DNA from: Actinomycetes bacterium
GTDB lineage: Bacteria > Actinomycetota > CALGFH01
Length of the DNA stretch: 38,065 nt
Reading direction: 5' to 3'
Assembly: GCA_036000965.1 (NCBI GenBank)
Contig: DASYUT010000155.1
Location: 1-38,065, forward strand
Made by a program: the position numbers and the translations under genes. The number at the start of each line of letters is the position of its first letter. The stretch's first letter is position 1. Under the pieces are notes generated by a model. That model ran no database searches and was not told where the DNA came from. It was given only the letters and a program-made list of their open reading frames with translations. Shown one piece after another: positions 6,783 to 18,165 of this stretch.

Positions 6783-7553
6783 TCAGAACAGCCCGAGCTG
6801 CTTGGCGTCGGATGGGTCAGGGCTGGCGGCCTCGGACGAGCCGGCCTCCGGGGCCGGGCCCGGCACGGCACGGCCACCCTGGTCCGCCTGGGCCGCGAGT
6901 CCGGGGACGCGGCTGGCGGACGGGGTCATCGGCCCGGCGCTGGCGGGGACGCCCGAGGGGGTGGGCGCGGTCGGGGCCGATTGGCTCTCGGCGAGCAGCT
7001 TGGCCAGGACCTCGAAGTCCTCCTCCATGCCCTGGAGCGGGCTCGGGCCGACGCGGCTCGAGGTGGCGTGGAGGGCGGCGGCCGGGTGGAAGGTGGGCAG
7101 CAGCACGCGGCCCTGGAAGGGGTAGGTTCGGCCGCGCAGGCGGGTGATCCCGGTGGTGGTCTCGAGCAGGGTCTTGGCCGCGAAGTTGCCCAGCGTGACG
7201 ACCACCTTGGGGTCGACCAGGCGGACCTGGGCGTCGAGCCAGCCCCGGCAGGCCGCGATCTCGTCGGGCTGCGGGTCTCGGTTGCCCGGCGGGCGACTCT
7301 TGACCACATTGCAGGTGTAGACGTCCTCGCGGCGCAGGCCGATGCCGGCGAGCAGGCGGTTGAGGAGCTGGCCGGACGGACCGACGAAGGGCTTGCCCTG
7401 CTTGTCCTCGTGGAAGCCGGGCGCCTCGCCCACGAACATCAGGTCGGCGTGAGGGTCGCCGTCGCCGAACACCACCTGGGTGCGGCCCTGATGCAGGCGG
7501 CAGCGGGTACACGTGGCCGCCTCGGCGGCCACCAGCTCCAGCTCGGTGGGCAT
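6783..7553 (-). CDS. Uracil-DNA glycosylase, family 4 (iron-sulfur type), with C-terminal clamp-binding motif
   Basis: Removes uracil from DNA to start base excision repair. The 256-residue product has the four Cys expected to hold a 4Fe-4S cluster (about 15, 18, 81 and 102), the GEAPG active-site loop (42-46), KPFVGPSGQLLNRLL, CNVVKSRPPGNRDP and TFHPAA (154-159). Catalytic core ends near 190; about 60 residues rich in Pro, Ser and Ala follow and the chain ends KQLGLF, matching the QLxLF sliding-clamp motif. The ATG at 7553 overlaps the fmdB-like stop as TGATG; a GTG two codons earlier is possible. It is translationally coupled to its neighbours. Confidence 0.94.
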   Translation of the reverse strand: MPTELELVAAEAATCTRCRLHQGRTQVVFGDGDPHADLMFVGEAPGFHEDKQGKPFVGPSGQLLNRLLAGIGLRREDVYTCNVVKSRPPGNRDPQPDEIAACRGWLDAQVRLVDPKVVVTLGNFAAKTLLETTTGITRLRGRTYPFQGRVLLPTFHPAAALHATSSRVGPSPLQGMEEDFEVLAKLLAESQSAPTAPTPSGVPASAGPMTPSASRVPGLAAQADQGGRAVPGPAPEAGSSEAASPDPSDAKQLGLF

Positions 7554-7780
7554 CAGCACGCCCCGCAGGCGCCGCCGCAGCAGCCGCCGGATGGTGCGCG
7601 CTGCACGTCGCCCCCGCGGGCCGTGCCGGCGCCCGCCCGGGGCGCCGAGAACACGCTGAGCAGCCGGCGGGCCTGCTCAGCCCCGCACGACGGGCAGGCG
7701 GTCAGGTCGGCCCGGCCGGTGGGCACGAGGGCGTCGAACCGGTGGTCGCAGTCCGTACAGCGATACTCGTAGAGCGGCAC
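7553..7780 (-). CDS. FmdB-family zinc ribbon protein
   Basis: Small 75-residue protein of the FmdB/Zn-ribbon regulatory family, whose role is poorly known. It begins PLYEYRCTDCDHRFD with the first CxxC (8-11), followed by CPSC (29-32) and a Ser/Gly linker, and ends with the Cys-rich tail GGCCGGACGAC that many members share. The start is GTG at 7780, eight bases after GGAGG and two bases after the peptidase stop, giving the classic (M)PLYEYRC start. Its stop overlaps the glycosylase start. Zinc binding is inferred from the cysteine spacing. Confidence 0.88.
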   Translation of the reverse strand: MPLYEYRCTDCDHRFDALVPTGRADLTACPSCGAEQARRLLSVFSAPRAGAGTARGGDVQRAPSGGCCGGACGAC

Positions 7781-7782
7781 CT

Positions 7783-8829
7783 TCACGTCCTCCCGGGCTG
7801 ATCGGACCAGGCCGGGATGCCGGCGACCGCGGTGGCCGCCCGGACCCCGGCCCGGATGGCGAGGGCCAATGCCTCCTCGGCCAGAAAGGCTACCAGGTCG
7901 GCCGGTGCCACGACCCTGGGCACGGCCAGGGCGAACACCGTGTCCCCGTCGAAGCTGGTGTGGACTGGGCGGACCGCCCGCGCCATGCCGTCGTGGGCCT
8001 GCACGGCGACCCGGTGGACCTCTCCCTTGGTGAGGGTCGCGTCGGTGACGACCAGGCCAAGGGTGGTGCTGCCCCCAGGCGGCACCGGCTCCCCGAGCGG
8101 AGGCGCGCCCCACGGTCGCGGACCGGGTGGCTCCCCGGGCGGAGGCGCGCCCCACGGTCGCGGACCGGGCGGCTCCCCGGCGCGGGCCCGCGCCTCGCGC
8201 TCGCCCCAGGCCCGGAGCGCAGCCCGGGCCCCTCCCGGAACCCGGGTCCCGGCCACCACGGTGCCGTCGTCGTCGATCACGTCCCCGCCCGCGTTGACCG
8301 CGGCCAGGGCGCCCACCGTGAGCGGGCCGACCGTGACGACCGCGTGGCCGAGGCCGCCCTTCATCGCAAGGTCGGGCCCGCCGGACTTGCCGACGGTCGC
8401 GCCCGTGCCGGCCCCGACGTTGCCCATCCGGTCCTCGGCCGAGCTCGCGGCCAGGCAGGCGGCCTCCCCTTCGGCCGGGCCGGGACGGGCGTCCCAGCTC
8501 CCCACGGCCAGGTCGAACAGCACGGCAGCGGGCACGATCGGGATCGGACGGCCGAAGCGGCCGTAGCCGATCCCCCGCGCCTCGCACCAGGCGACCACGC
8601 CTTGGGCCGCGGCCAGCCCAAATGCGCTCCCTCCGGTGAGCAACACCGCGGACACGCCCTCGACGTGGGCCTGGGGCTGGAGCACGTCGGTCTCTCTGGT
8701 GCCGGGACCGCCGCCGCGCACGCTGACCGAGGCGACGTTCCCGGCCGGGGGGATCACCACCGTGCAGCCGGTCAGCCCGACCGGGTCGGTCCAGTGCCCG
8801 ACCGCCAGGTCGTCGATGCCGAGGCTCAC
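7783..8829 (-). CDS. P1-family (S58, DmpA-like) peptidase/aminopeptidase
   Basis: N-terminal nucleophile hydrolase of the DmpA/BapA family, usually self-cleaved into two chains and active on N-terminal residues of short peptides. The 348-residue product has VSVRGGGPGTRETDVL, the signature VLLTGGSAFGLAAAQGVV (about 62-79), VGAGTGATVGK and, near the autocleavage point, GSTTLGLVVTDA (253-264), where Thr255 or Thr256 is the likely nucleophile. Just before it, residues 218-251 are an inserted Pro-rich stretch made of two 14-residue copies of GEPPGPRPWGAPPP. GTG start at 8829, seven bases after the hydrolase stop. Exact substrate unknown. Confidence 0.88.
   Translation of the reverse strand: MSLGIDDLAVGHWTDPVGLTGCTVVIPPAGNVASVSVRGGGPGTRETDVLQPQAHVEGVSAVLLTGGSAFGLAAAQGVVAWCEARGIGYGRFGRPIPIVPAAVLFDLAVGSWDARPGPAEGEAACLAASSAEDRMGNVGAGTGATVGKSGGPDLAMKGGLGHAVVTVGPLTVGALAAVNAGGDVIDDDGTVVAGTRVPGGARAALRAWGEREARARAGEPPGPRPWGAPPPGEPPGPRPWGAPPLGEPVPPGGSTTLGLVVTDATLTKGEVHRVAVQAHDGMARAVRPVHTSFDGDTVFALAVPRVVAPADLVAFLAEEALALAIRAGVRAATAVAGIPAWSDQPGRT
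8087..8170. repeat. 42-bp tandem duplication inside the P1 peptidase gene
   Basis: Two 42-bp copies (8087-8128 and 8129-8170) differ at two positions, and a partial third copy of about 10 bases follows. The length is 14 codons, so the frame is kept. It adds Pro-rich residues immediately before the predicted self-cleavage site. Confidence 0.93.
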
Positions 8830-8836
8830 GGTGGGC

Positions 8837-10254
8837 TCACGAGTCGCGGATGCGGCGGATCGAGATCTGGTCGCGGCCGGCCAGCTTGGGGACCGGGGTC
8901 GAGGACCGACGCCGGCGGCCGCGCCCGGCCGGGCCGAGCACCTCGCGGGCGAACGCGGCGATCTCGGCGTCCAGGACCTCGTGCTCTTCGAGGAAGGCGT
9001 TGTGGCCGGCGTCCTCCAGGACGACCAGGCGTGCGCCGCCGATCTTCTCGGCCATGTGGCGGGCGGAGGCGACCGGGGTCAGCCGGTCCTTGTCCCCCAC
9101 GGCGATCAGGGTGGGAACCTCGAGGCCCTCAAGGACCTCGGACAGGTCGAAGTCGATGAGGCTGGGAAAGACCCGGGCCCAGACCTCGATGTCGGTGCCG
9201 GCCAGCACGCGGTCGACGAAGGCGACCTGGCTCGGGGAGGGGTTGGAGCCGAAGCCGAACAGGCGCGTGCCGAGGTACCCGAGGTCGCTGCCGCGGCGCC
9301 GGAGCTGGTTGGCCCGGCCCGGGTCGGCCCCGAAGAACTTGAACGCGGTCTTGATCGCGGCGCGCTGCACGGTGAGCGCGCCGCGGGCGGTCACGGCCGC
9401 GCTCATGCCCTTGAGGGCGTCGGCGTAGGTGGAGCCGACCAGCACGAGGCCGGCGATCCTGGTGCCCAGCTCCTCGGGCCACAGCTCGGCGAGCTTGAGC
9501 GCGGCGATGCCGCCCATGGAGTGGGCCACCACCACCACGCGGTCCTCGCCGGTCCAGTCGAGCACCGCGCGGAGGTCGCCGGCGAAGGCGTCCAGCGAGA
9601 AGTCGTGGTCGGCGGGCCGGCCCGAACGGCCGTGACCGCGCTGGTCGAAGAAGACGCAGCGGAAGTCGGCGGGCAGGTCGCGCCGCTGGTAGTGCCATGC
9701 GTCCTGGTTCAGCGAGAACCCGTGCGAGAACACCAGGCACGGGCCCGAACCGAAGTCCTCCACCTCCAGCTCTGTCCCGTCGTGGCCGGTGACCGTGGCC
9801 GGAGCGCCGCGCAGCCCGCCGAACGGCTCGCCCGCCTCCGGGTCCTCGCGCCGCAGGTCCCGCCCGACCAGGGCCCGCTCCACGGCGATGCCGGCGCCGA
9901 CCCCGAGGACCAGGCCGCCGAGCACCATCCCAGCCCCCCGCACGATCAGGGACGCCCTCGACCTCCCGCCCCCTCCGGCGGCCGCGGGGGCGGTCGTCCG
10001 CGCCGACCGCTTGGCCGGCCCGCCGGCCTGCCCCGTCTTGGGCTGGGAACGCGCGGTGGCCGACCGCCGGGCCCGGGCGGCCGGCCGGGGTGCCTTGGCG
10101 GCCGGCGGTGCCTCCTCCCCGCCGAGCTGCCCACGGCCGGCCGCGGAACGGCCACCGCGCTCCCGGGACCCGTCCTCCCGCTTCCCGGACCGCGCGCCAG
10201 CGGGCCGGCCCTCGGGGCCCTTGCCCCCGCGGGAGCGCTTCCTGGTGCTGGCCA

Positions 10255-10255
<1 letters not shown>
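8837..10255 (-). CDS. Membrane-anchored alpha/beta hydrolase
   Basis: 472-residue protein. Residues 1-100 are basic and rich in Ala, Gly and Lys with no fold apparent; residues 103-125 (LIVRGAGMVLGGLVLGVGAG) form one likely membrane segment; residues 150-445 are an alpha/beta hydrolase with oxyanion HGF (178-180), nucleophile elbow AHSMGG (Ser246), GDKDRLTPV (Asp390) and GHNAF (His418). An exported domain behind a short cytoplasmic tail is likely. The GTG at 10255 overlaps the alr TAG as TAGTG. A hydrolase of this kind lies between alr and tsaE in many actinobacteria. Substrate unknown; an esterase or lipid-related role would be a guess. Confidence 0.9.
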
Positions 10256-11493
<1,238 letters not shown>

Positions 11494-11611
11494 CGGGACA
11501 CTCCTCCGGGGTTCCCCAGACCCCCGGTTCCCCGGGCCCCCGGATTCGCCGGACCCCTCCACCCGTCCCACCGGGGCACCCCTCTGGGCTCCCCGGACCC
11601 CTCGGGGGGGC
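11494..11611. repeat. Degenerate G/C-rich repeat region between nnr and alr
   Basis: The 118-nt gap holds several imperfect copies of a short unit. On the minus strand these read like GGGTCTGGGGAACCCCGG, GGGCCCGGGGAACCGG and GAGGGGTCCGGCGAATCCGG. The last unit merges into GGAGG, which serves as the alr ribosome binding site. I see no promoter or gene in it. Confidence 0.6.
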
Positions 11612-13135
11612 TCACCGGGCCGCCAGGGATCGGGAGAGCAGCTCGGCGAAGGCGGGTGGAAGGTGCTCGGCCACGTCCGCGGCCGCCACCGAGACCGGGG
11701 ACAGGGCCCGGGCTGCCAAGGCGCCGGCCCGACCGTGCACCCACGCGCCCAGCCGGCCGGCGTCGAACGGGGCGACCCCCTGGGCGAGCAGCGCGCCGGT
11801 CAGGCCGGTGAGCACGTCCCCGGTGCCGCCGGTGGCCAGCACGGGCGTGCCGGTCGGGTTGACGACCAGGCGCCCCCCGGGCTCGGCGACCACGGTGTGG
11901 TCGCCCTTGAGCAGCACGGTCGCGCCCCAGCGGCGGGCCCGGTCGGCCGCCTGGTGCAGGCGCGTGCCGTCGGCGTCGGGGGCCAGGCGTGCGAACTCGC
12001 CAGCGTGCGGGGTGACCAGGGTGGGCGCTCTGCGCTCGGCCAGGGGCGCGCCCGTGCCCAGGGCGACCAGGCCGTCGGCGTCGACCACGGCCGGCCGCTC
12101 GAAGCGCGCGAGCAGGGCCCGGACCGCCTCCAAGGTCGCCGCCGACCGGCCCAGGCCGGGCCCGATGGCGAGCGCGGTGGCCTCCCCCAGCCAGCGCTCG
12201 CAGGCGTCGACGGCGTCCGGGGTGATGCCGCCGTCGGCCTCGGGCAGGTGGACGGTGAGCGCCTCTGGCACGGCCGCGCCGACCCGGTCGGCCACCGACG
12301 CGGGCACGGCCAGGACGAGCAGCCCGGTCCCGGTGCGCCGGGCGCCCAGGCCGACCAGGGTGGGCGCGCCCCCCATGCCGGTTGAGCCCCCGACCGCGAG
12401 CAGCACCCCACGGGAGCGCTTGTGCTGTTCCCTCCGGGGCAGCGGTACGAGCCCGGCCAGGTCGGCCGCCTCGCTGATCCCCCAGGGGCCCGGCTCCAGG
12501 GGCAGGCCGATGTCGGCCACGTGCAGCCGGCCGACCAGGCCGCTGCCCGGGGCGAGCACGTGCCCTGGCTTGGCCGCCTGGAACGTCACCGTGGCGTCGG
12601 CCCGGACCGCCTCGGCTGGCACCGCTCCGGTGGCGGCGTCCACGCCGGAGGGGATGTCGACCGACAGGACCCGCGCCGGGCTCGCGTTGACCGCCTCGAT
12701 CGCCTCGGCCACCACCCCGTGGGGGGCGCCTGCCGAGCCCGTCCCCAGCAGCCCGTCCAGGACCAGGTCGGCGCCGGCCAGGACCCGGCGGGCCAGGTCG
12801 GGCTCGAACACGCGCGCGCGGCCGCCGGCCGCCCTGACCGCGGCCACGCAGCGCCGGCCCTCGCCGTCCAGCCGCTCGGGGTCGGCGGTGAGCAGCGCCT
12901 CGGCGCCCGCCCCGGCCCTGGCCAGCCTGGCCAGGGCCTCGAGCGCGTCGCCCCCGTTGTGGCCCTTGCCGGCAACGGCCACCACCCGCTGCCCGGACGC
13001 GCCACCGAGCAGGCCGCGCCCTGTCCGGGCCACTGCCGACCCGGCCCGCCCCATCAGCACGGCCACCGGCGTCCCGGCGGCCGCGGCGGCCCGGTCGGCA
13101 GCCTGGACCGTGGCCACCTCGGCGAGCGGGATCAC
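11612..13135 (-). CDS. nnr: Bifunctional NAD(P)H-hydrate epimerase / ADP-dependent dehydratase
   Basis: Repairs hydrated NADH and NADPH: the N-terminal half (about 1-210) epimerises S and R forms and the C-terminal half (about 225-505) dehydrates the S form with ADP. Landmarks are VAGKGHNGGD (54-63), VDIPSGVDAATG, then LAVGGSTGMGGAP, AIGPGLGRS, VVDADGL, TPHAGEF, LLKGDHTVV and the ribokinase-like TGGTGDVLTGLTGAL. Length 507 is usual. The start is GTG at 13135, overlapping the acpS TGA as GTGA, so the two are translated together. The acpS-nnr-alr order is typical of actinobacteria. Confidence 0.95.
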   Translation of the reverse strand: MIPLAEVATVQAADRAAAAAGTPVAVLMGRAGSAVARTGRGLLGGASGQRVVAVAGKGHNGGDALEALARLARAGAGAEALLTADPERLDGEGRRCVAAVRAAGGRARVFEPDLARRVLAGADLVLDGLLGTGSAGAPHGVVAEAIEAVNASPARVLSVDIPSGVDAATGAVPAEAVRADATVTFQAAKPGHVLAPGSGLVGRLHVADIGLPLEPGPWGISEAADLAGLVPLPRREQHKRSRGVLLAVGGSTGMGGAPTLVGLGARRTGTGLLVLAVPASVADRVGAAVPEALTVHLPEADGGITPDAVDACERWLGEATALAIGPGLGRSAATLEAVRALLARFERPAVVDADGLVALGTGAPLAERRAPTLVTPHAGEFARLAPDADGTRLHQAADRARRWGATVLLKGDHTVVAEPGGRLVVNPTGTPVLATGGTGDVLTGLTGALLAQGVAPFDAGRLGAWVHGRAGALAARALSPVSVAAADVAEHLPPAFAELLSRSLAAR

Positions 13136-13644
13136 CGTGCGGGCTCCCCCGGCCCCGCGCCACCCTGCTCCCCCGGCCCCGCGCCGTCGGGGGCGGTCCG
13201 GGACCGCGCGCGCTCGAACCGGCGGCGGACCCAGGGAGGCGGGCCGGGCGGTCGCCGCGGGTAGTCGTCGGGCCCCTCGGCCAGGGCGGTGGCGAACGCC
13301 ATGTCGCGGGTGTCGGAGAGCGACAGGTGCCAGCGGAGCACTCCGAGCTGGTGCGCCCAGCCGGCCAGTTCACCGGAGAGCTCCACCGAGGGGGCGCCCG
13401 AGGGCAGGTTCACGACCTCGATCTCGGTGTAGGTGAAGCCGGAGAAGCCGACCCCGAGCGCCTTGGACACCGCTTCCTTGGCCGCCCACCGTTTGGCCAG
13501 GTAGGCGACCGCGCCGATGCCGCGGCGGGCCGAGGCCGCCTGCTCGGTGGTAGTGAAGACGCGGGTTGTGAAGCGAGGGTGACGGTCGACGGCGCGGGCG
13601 ATGCGGGCGATCTCGACGGCGTCGATGCCGATGCCGACGATCAT
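13132..13644 (-). CDS. acpS: Holo-[acyl-carrier-protein] synthase
   Basis: Attaches 4'-phosphopantetheine from CoA to a serine of acyl carrier protein. The product starts MIVGIGIDAVEI with Mg-binding Asp8, has LAKRWAAKEAVSKALG (49-64, Glu57 as second metal ligand) and LRWHLSLSDT. Length is 170, about 45 more than usual: the extra C terminus is basic and Pro-rich and ends in GAGPGEQGGAGPGEPAR, encoded by a 24-bp-period repeat. The ATG at 13644 overlaps the stop of the upstream membrane-protein gene as ATGA, and its own stop overlaps the nnr start. Confidence 0.93.
   Translation of the reverse strand: MIVGIGIDAVEIARIARAVDRHPRFTTRVFTTTEQAASARRGIGAVAYLAKRWAAKEAVSKALGVGFSGFTYTEIEVVNLPSGAPSVELSGELAGWAHQLGVLRWHLSLSDTRDMAFATALAEGPDDYPRRPPGPPPWVRRRFERARSRTAPDGAGPGEQGGAGPGEPAR
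13143..13185. repeat. 24-bp-period duplication at the acpS 3' end
   Basis: GCTCCCCCGGCCCCGCGCC occurs at 13143-13161 and again, unchanged, at 13167-13185. The 24-base spacing keeps the acpS frame and yields the repeated residues GAGPGE near its C terminus, three codons before the stop. Confidence 0.9.
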
Positions 13645-13988
13645 CGAACCCCGAACTTGGCCCTGACGCCCGGCCTGGTCAGCAGGAAGATCACCAGCCC
13701 GTCGAAGAGCAGGCTGAGCAGGCTGACCGAGGCGAGGTCGAGCAGCGTCCTGACGCTGATGGCGGCGATGGCGACGTACCAGCCCCACCGGAGCCCCTTC
13801 AGCAGCCCCACCCCACCGGCGATGAGCGCCGCCACCAGGGCGACCCAGAACAGCACGAACCCGTTGGGGCTGCCGAGGCTCGAGAACAGCTCCTGCAGCA
13901 GGGGGAAGCCGAGCAGAGCCGCGTCGATGAACAGGAAGATCGCCGCGATGCTGACCGACTGGTCGGGGTCGATGTCATAGGAAGCCAT
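13641..13988 (-). CDS. Small four-helix membrane protein, unknown function
   Basis: The 115-residue product has four hydrophobic segments: SIAAIFLFIDAALLGFPLL, FVLFWVALVAALIAGGVGLL, WYVAIAAISVRTLLDL and LLSLLFDGLVIFLL, with a short acidic N terminus (SYDIDPDQ) and a basic C terminus. I recognise no family. The ATG at 13988 is preferred; a frame ten codons longer exists but has no better ribosome site. Its last base pairs overlap the acpS start (ATGA), so it is cotranslated with acpS, and it follows glmS... on the same strand with 47 nt between it and the glmS stop at 14036. Confidence 0.75.
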   Translation of the reverse strand: MASYDIDPDQSVSIAAIFLFIDAALLGFPLLQELFSSLGSPNGFVLFWVALVAALIAGGVGLLKGLRWGWYVAIAAISVRTLLDLASVSLLSLLFDGLVIFLLTRPGVRAKFGVR

Positions 13989-14034
13989 GGTCCGGCAATC
14001 GTAGCAGCCGGGCGGCACGGTCAGGTCACGACCA

Positions 14035-15916
<1,882 letters not shown>

Positions 15917-16036
15917 CTGGTCCGCTCCCTGCTCGGCGGCGCTCGGCCGGGCCGCGCACGGGCGGCCCGGGGGGCGTCGGGCACCCGGCGCCGCGAATCG
16001 CCGCATGCTACCAGGCCAACAGAAGCTTGCCTCGCT

Positions 16037-16480
16037 TCAGGGCAGGGGCCGGGGACCGGGCCCGCCCGGAGGCTCGCGCCGGTCCCGAGGATGGGGCTCG
16101 CTCGGAGGCTCGCGCCGGTCCCGAGGACGAGGTCCGTCCGGAGGCTCGCGCCGGTCCCAGGGACCGGGTCCGTCCGGAGGCTGAGGCCGGTCACGGTCCG
16201 GGTCGAACATGTCCTGCATCTTGCGGAAGGTCCGGCGCTGGAACAGGAAGAGGAGCAGCCCGGCGATGACCGCGACCACGATGAACGGGCCGTTCATGCG
16301 CCCGCCCGGACCCTGCCCGGCCGGCGTCGAGGAGGTCGGGGAGGACGTCTGGGCCATGGCGGGCACCACCCCGAGCACGAGGAGCGCGTGCGCGGCCGCA
16401 GCGGCGGCCGCGGCCGGCCGGCCCGCCCTCCTCCGGTCCGGAACCGCGGGGGTCCTCGTCGGGATCGGCTGCTCCGGCAT
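16037..16480 (-). CDS. Small membrane protein with Pro/Arg-rich repeat tail, unknown function
   Basis: The 147-residue product has a basic N terminus, a hydrophobic stretch AAAAAAAAHALLVLGVVP ending AMAQ that looks like a signal peptide, a Ser/Thr/Pro linker, a second hydrophobic segment PFIVVAVIAGLLLFLF (about 65-80), the basic QRRTFRK and then a hydrophilic tail. The tail holds three 12-residue repeats such as REPPDGPRPRDR. The ATG at 16480 is chosen; eight codons upstream there is a GTG with no ribosome site. It lies between glmM and glmS on the same strand. I recognise no family; the layout suggests an exported N terminus and a cytoplasmic tail. Confidence 0.7.
   Translation of the reverse strand: MPEQPIPTRTPAVPDRRRAGRPAAAAAAAAHALLVLGVVPAMAQTSSPTSSTPAGQGPGGRMNGPFIVVAVIAGLLLFLFQRRTFRKMQDMFDPDRDRPQPPDGPGPWDRREPPDGPRPRDRREPPSEPHPRDRREPPGGPGPRPLP
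16071..16178. repeat. Three 36-bp tandem repeats inside the small membrane protein gene
   Basis: Copies at 16071-16106, 16107-16142 and 16143-16178 share the core GGCTCGCGCCGGTCCC and differ in the second half. Each encodes 12 residues, so the frame is kept. A degraded fourth start follows at 16179. Confidence 0.9.
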
Positions 16481-16549
16481 GGAGACGATCCTACTCCCCC
16501 GCACCCTGGCCCACCGGGCCTGGGCGGGGGGCGGTGGGTGGGCCCGGGG

Positions 16550-16629
16550 TCAGGCCCGGCCCTGGGCAGGCCCGGCCCTGGGCAGGCCCGGCCCAGGGTC
16601 AGGCCCGGCCTGGGTCAAGCCCAGCCCAG
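16550..16629. repeat. Five 16-bp tandem repeats across the glmM 3' end
   Basis: Units at 16550, 16566, 16582, 16598 and 16614 are variants of GCAGGCCCGGCCCTGG. The last unit holds the final codons and TGA of glmM, and the other four extend into the 134-nt gap. As with rimI, the array seems to have grown out of the gene's 3' end. The repeats can fold with one another and may also end transcription. Confidence 0.88.
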
Positions 16630-17997
16630 CTCGGCGGCGACCACCCCGGCGAGCCGGTCGGCCACCGCCTGGGCGCCGTCGAGGGTCTCGGCCTCCACCA
16701 TGACCCGGACGAGCGGCTCAGTGCCCGAGGCGCGCACCAGCACCCGGCCACCGTCGCCGAGGGCCGCCTCCTCCTCGGCCACTGCCTGGGCGACCGCGGC
16801 CGAGCCAGCCAGCCCGTCGCGCTCGGTCACGCGGATGTTGACCAGCACCTGGGGCAGGCGGCGCATCACCGTGGCCAGCTCCGACAGGGGCCGGCCGGTG
16901 CGGGCGACGATCGACAGCAGCCGCAGGCCGGTGAGGATCCCGTCGCCGGTGGTGGCCCGGTCGAGGAAGATGATGTGGCCGGACTGCTCGCCCCCGAGCA
17001 CGTGCCCGCCGGCCCGCATCGCCTCGAGCACGTAGCGGTCCCCCACCGCAGTCTGCACGACCCGGATGCCGTGCCCGGCCATGGCCTGCCGGAAGCCCAG
17101 GTTGGTCATGACCGTGGTGACCACCGTCCCGGTCGCGAGCGCGCCGCGGTCGCGCTCGTCCAGGGCGGCGACGGCCAGGATCACGTCGCCGTCGACCAGC
17201 TCGCCCCGCTCGTCGACGGCGAGCAGCCGGTCGGCGTCGCCGTCGTGGGCCAGCCCCAGCGCCGCCCCGGTCCGCAGCACCTCGGCCCGCACATGCTCGG
17301 GATGGGTCGAGCCGACCCCGGCGTTGATGTTCTCCCCGTCGGGCTCGGCCGCGACCGCGACCACCCGGGCGCCCGCGCGCCGGTAGGCCTCCGGGGCCAC
17401 CGCGGCGGCCGCCCCGTTGGCGCAGTCGACCACCAGGGGCACGCCGGCGAGGTCGGGGACGCCTTGGAGCAGGTGGCCGAGGTAGGCCTCGACCGCGTCG
17501 ACGGCCGGCACCGAGCGGCCGACCCCGCCGGCCACCGGCCGGGGTGCCTCCTGGTCGGCCAGGCCGAGGGCGGCCTCGATCCGGTCCTCGAGCGCGTCGG
17601 GCAGCTTGAAGCCCTCGGGGCCGAAGAACTTGATGCCGTTGTCTGGCATGGCGTTGTGCGAGGCCGAGATCATCGCGCCCGCCGCGGCGCCGTAGTGCCG
17701 GGTCAGGAAGGCCACCGCTGGTGTGGGGATGACCCCGGCCAGGAGCGCGTCCCCGCCGGCGCTGCAGATCCCCGCCACCAGGGCGCTCTCGAGCAGCGCG
17801 CCCGAGGCGCGCGGGTCGCGCCCGACCACGACCTGGGGCCGCGAGGCCCGGGGCTGACCCGGGGTGCGGGCGGACGAGACCGCCGCCTGGTCCAGCAGCA
17901 CGCCGACCACTGCCCGGCCGAGGGACATGGCCAGCTCGGGGGTGAGGTCGGCGTTGGCCAGCCCGCGCACCCCGTCGGTTCCAAACAGCTTTCCCAA
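16615..17997 (-). CDS. glmM: Phosphoglucosamine mutase
   Basis: Interconverts glucosamine-6-phosphate and glucosamine-1-phosphate for UDP-GlcNAc synthesis. The 460-residue product starts GKLFGTDGVRG, has the phosphoserine loop MISASHNAMPDNGIKFF (Ser113), the metal loop AHDGDADR, the sugar loop GGEQSGHIIF and the C-terminal phosphate loop VRASGTEPLVRVMVE. In the serine loop the usual Pro after Asn is Ala. TTG at 17997 is chosen because GGGAG is seven bases upstream and the product then begins at the conserved N terminus; the frame is open to 18660. It starts a minus-strand run ending at tsaE and is divergent from the plus-strand gene at 18166. Confidence 0.96.
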   Translation of the reverse strand: MGKLFGTDGVRGLANADLTPELAMSLGRAVVGVLLDQAAVSSARTPGQPRASRPQVVVGRDPRASGALLESALVAGICSAGGDALLAGVIPTPAVAFLTRHYGAAAGAMISASHNAMPDNGIKFFGPEGFKLPDALEDRIEAALGLADQEAPRPVAGGVGRSVPAVDAVEAYLGHLLQGVPDLAGVPLVVDCANGAAAAVAPEAYRRAGARVVAVAAEPDGENINAGVGSTHPEHVRAEVLRTGAALGLAHDGDADRLLAVDERGELVDGDVILAVAALDERDRGALATGTVVTTVMTNLGFRQAMAGHGIRVVQTAVGDRYVLEAMRAGGHVLGGEQSGHIIFLDRATTGDGILTGLRLLSIVARTGRPLSELATVMRRLPQVLVNIRVTERDGLAGSAAVAQAVAEEEAALGDGGRVLVRASGTEPLVRVMVEAETLDGAQAVADRLAGVVAAELGWA

Positions 17998-18165
17998 CAG
18001 CGCACTCCCGTCATCTGGCCGGCCGCCTGCGGACGAGCGGCATTGTCCCACGCCCAGGCGACTGGTTCGGCCGGATCGAGCGATGTGCGCGTGACGCCCA
18101 AAGCTGATAGTGATTCCTGGCCAATCCACGCCCGGCCCATGCCCGGGCTCGCACGAGACGGGACC

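Noticed and set aside
15917-16036. glmS ribozyme or riboswitch before glmS
   Set aside because: The 120-nt leader has no recognisable ribozyme core, and this element is known mainly from Firmicutes.
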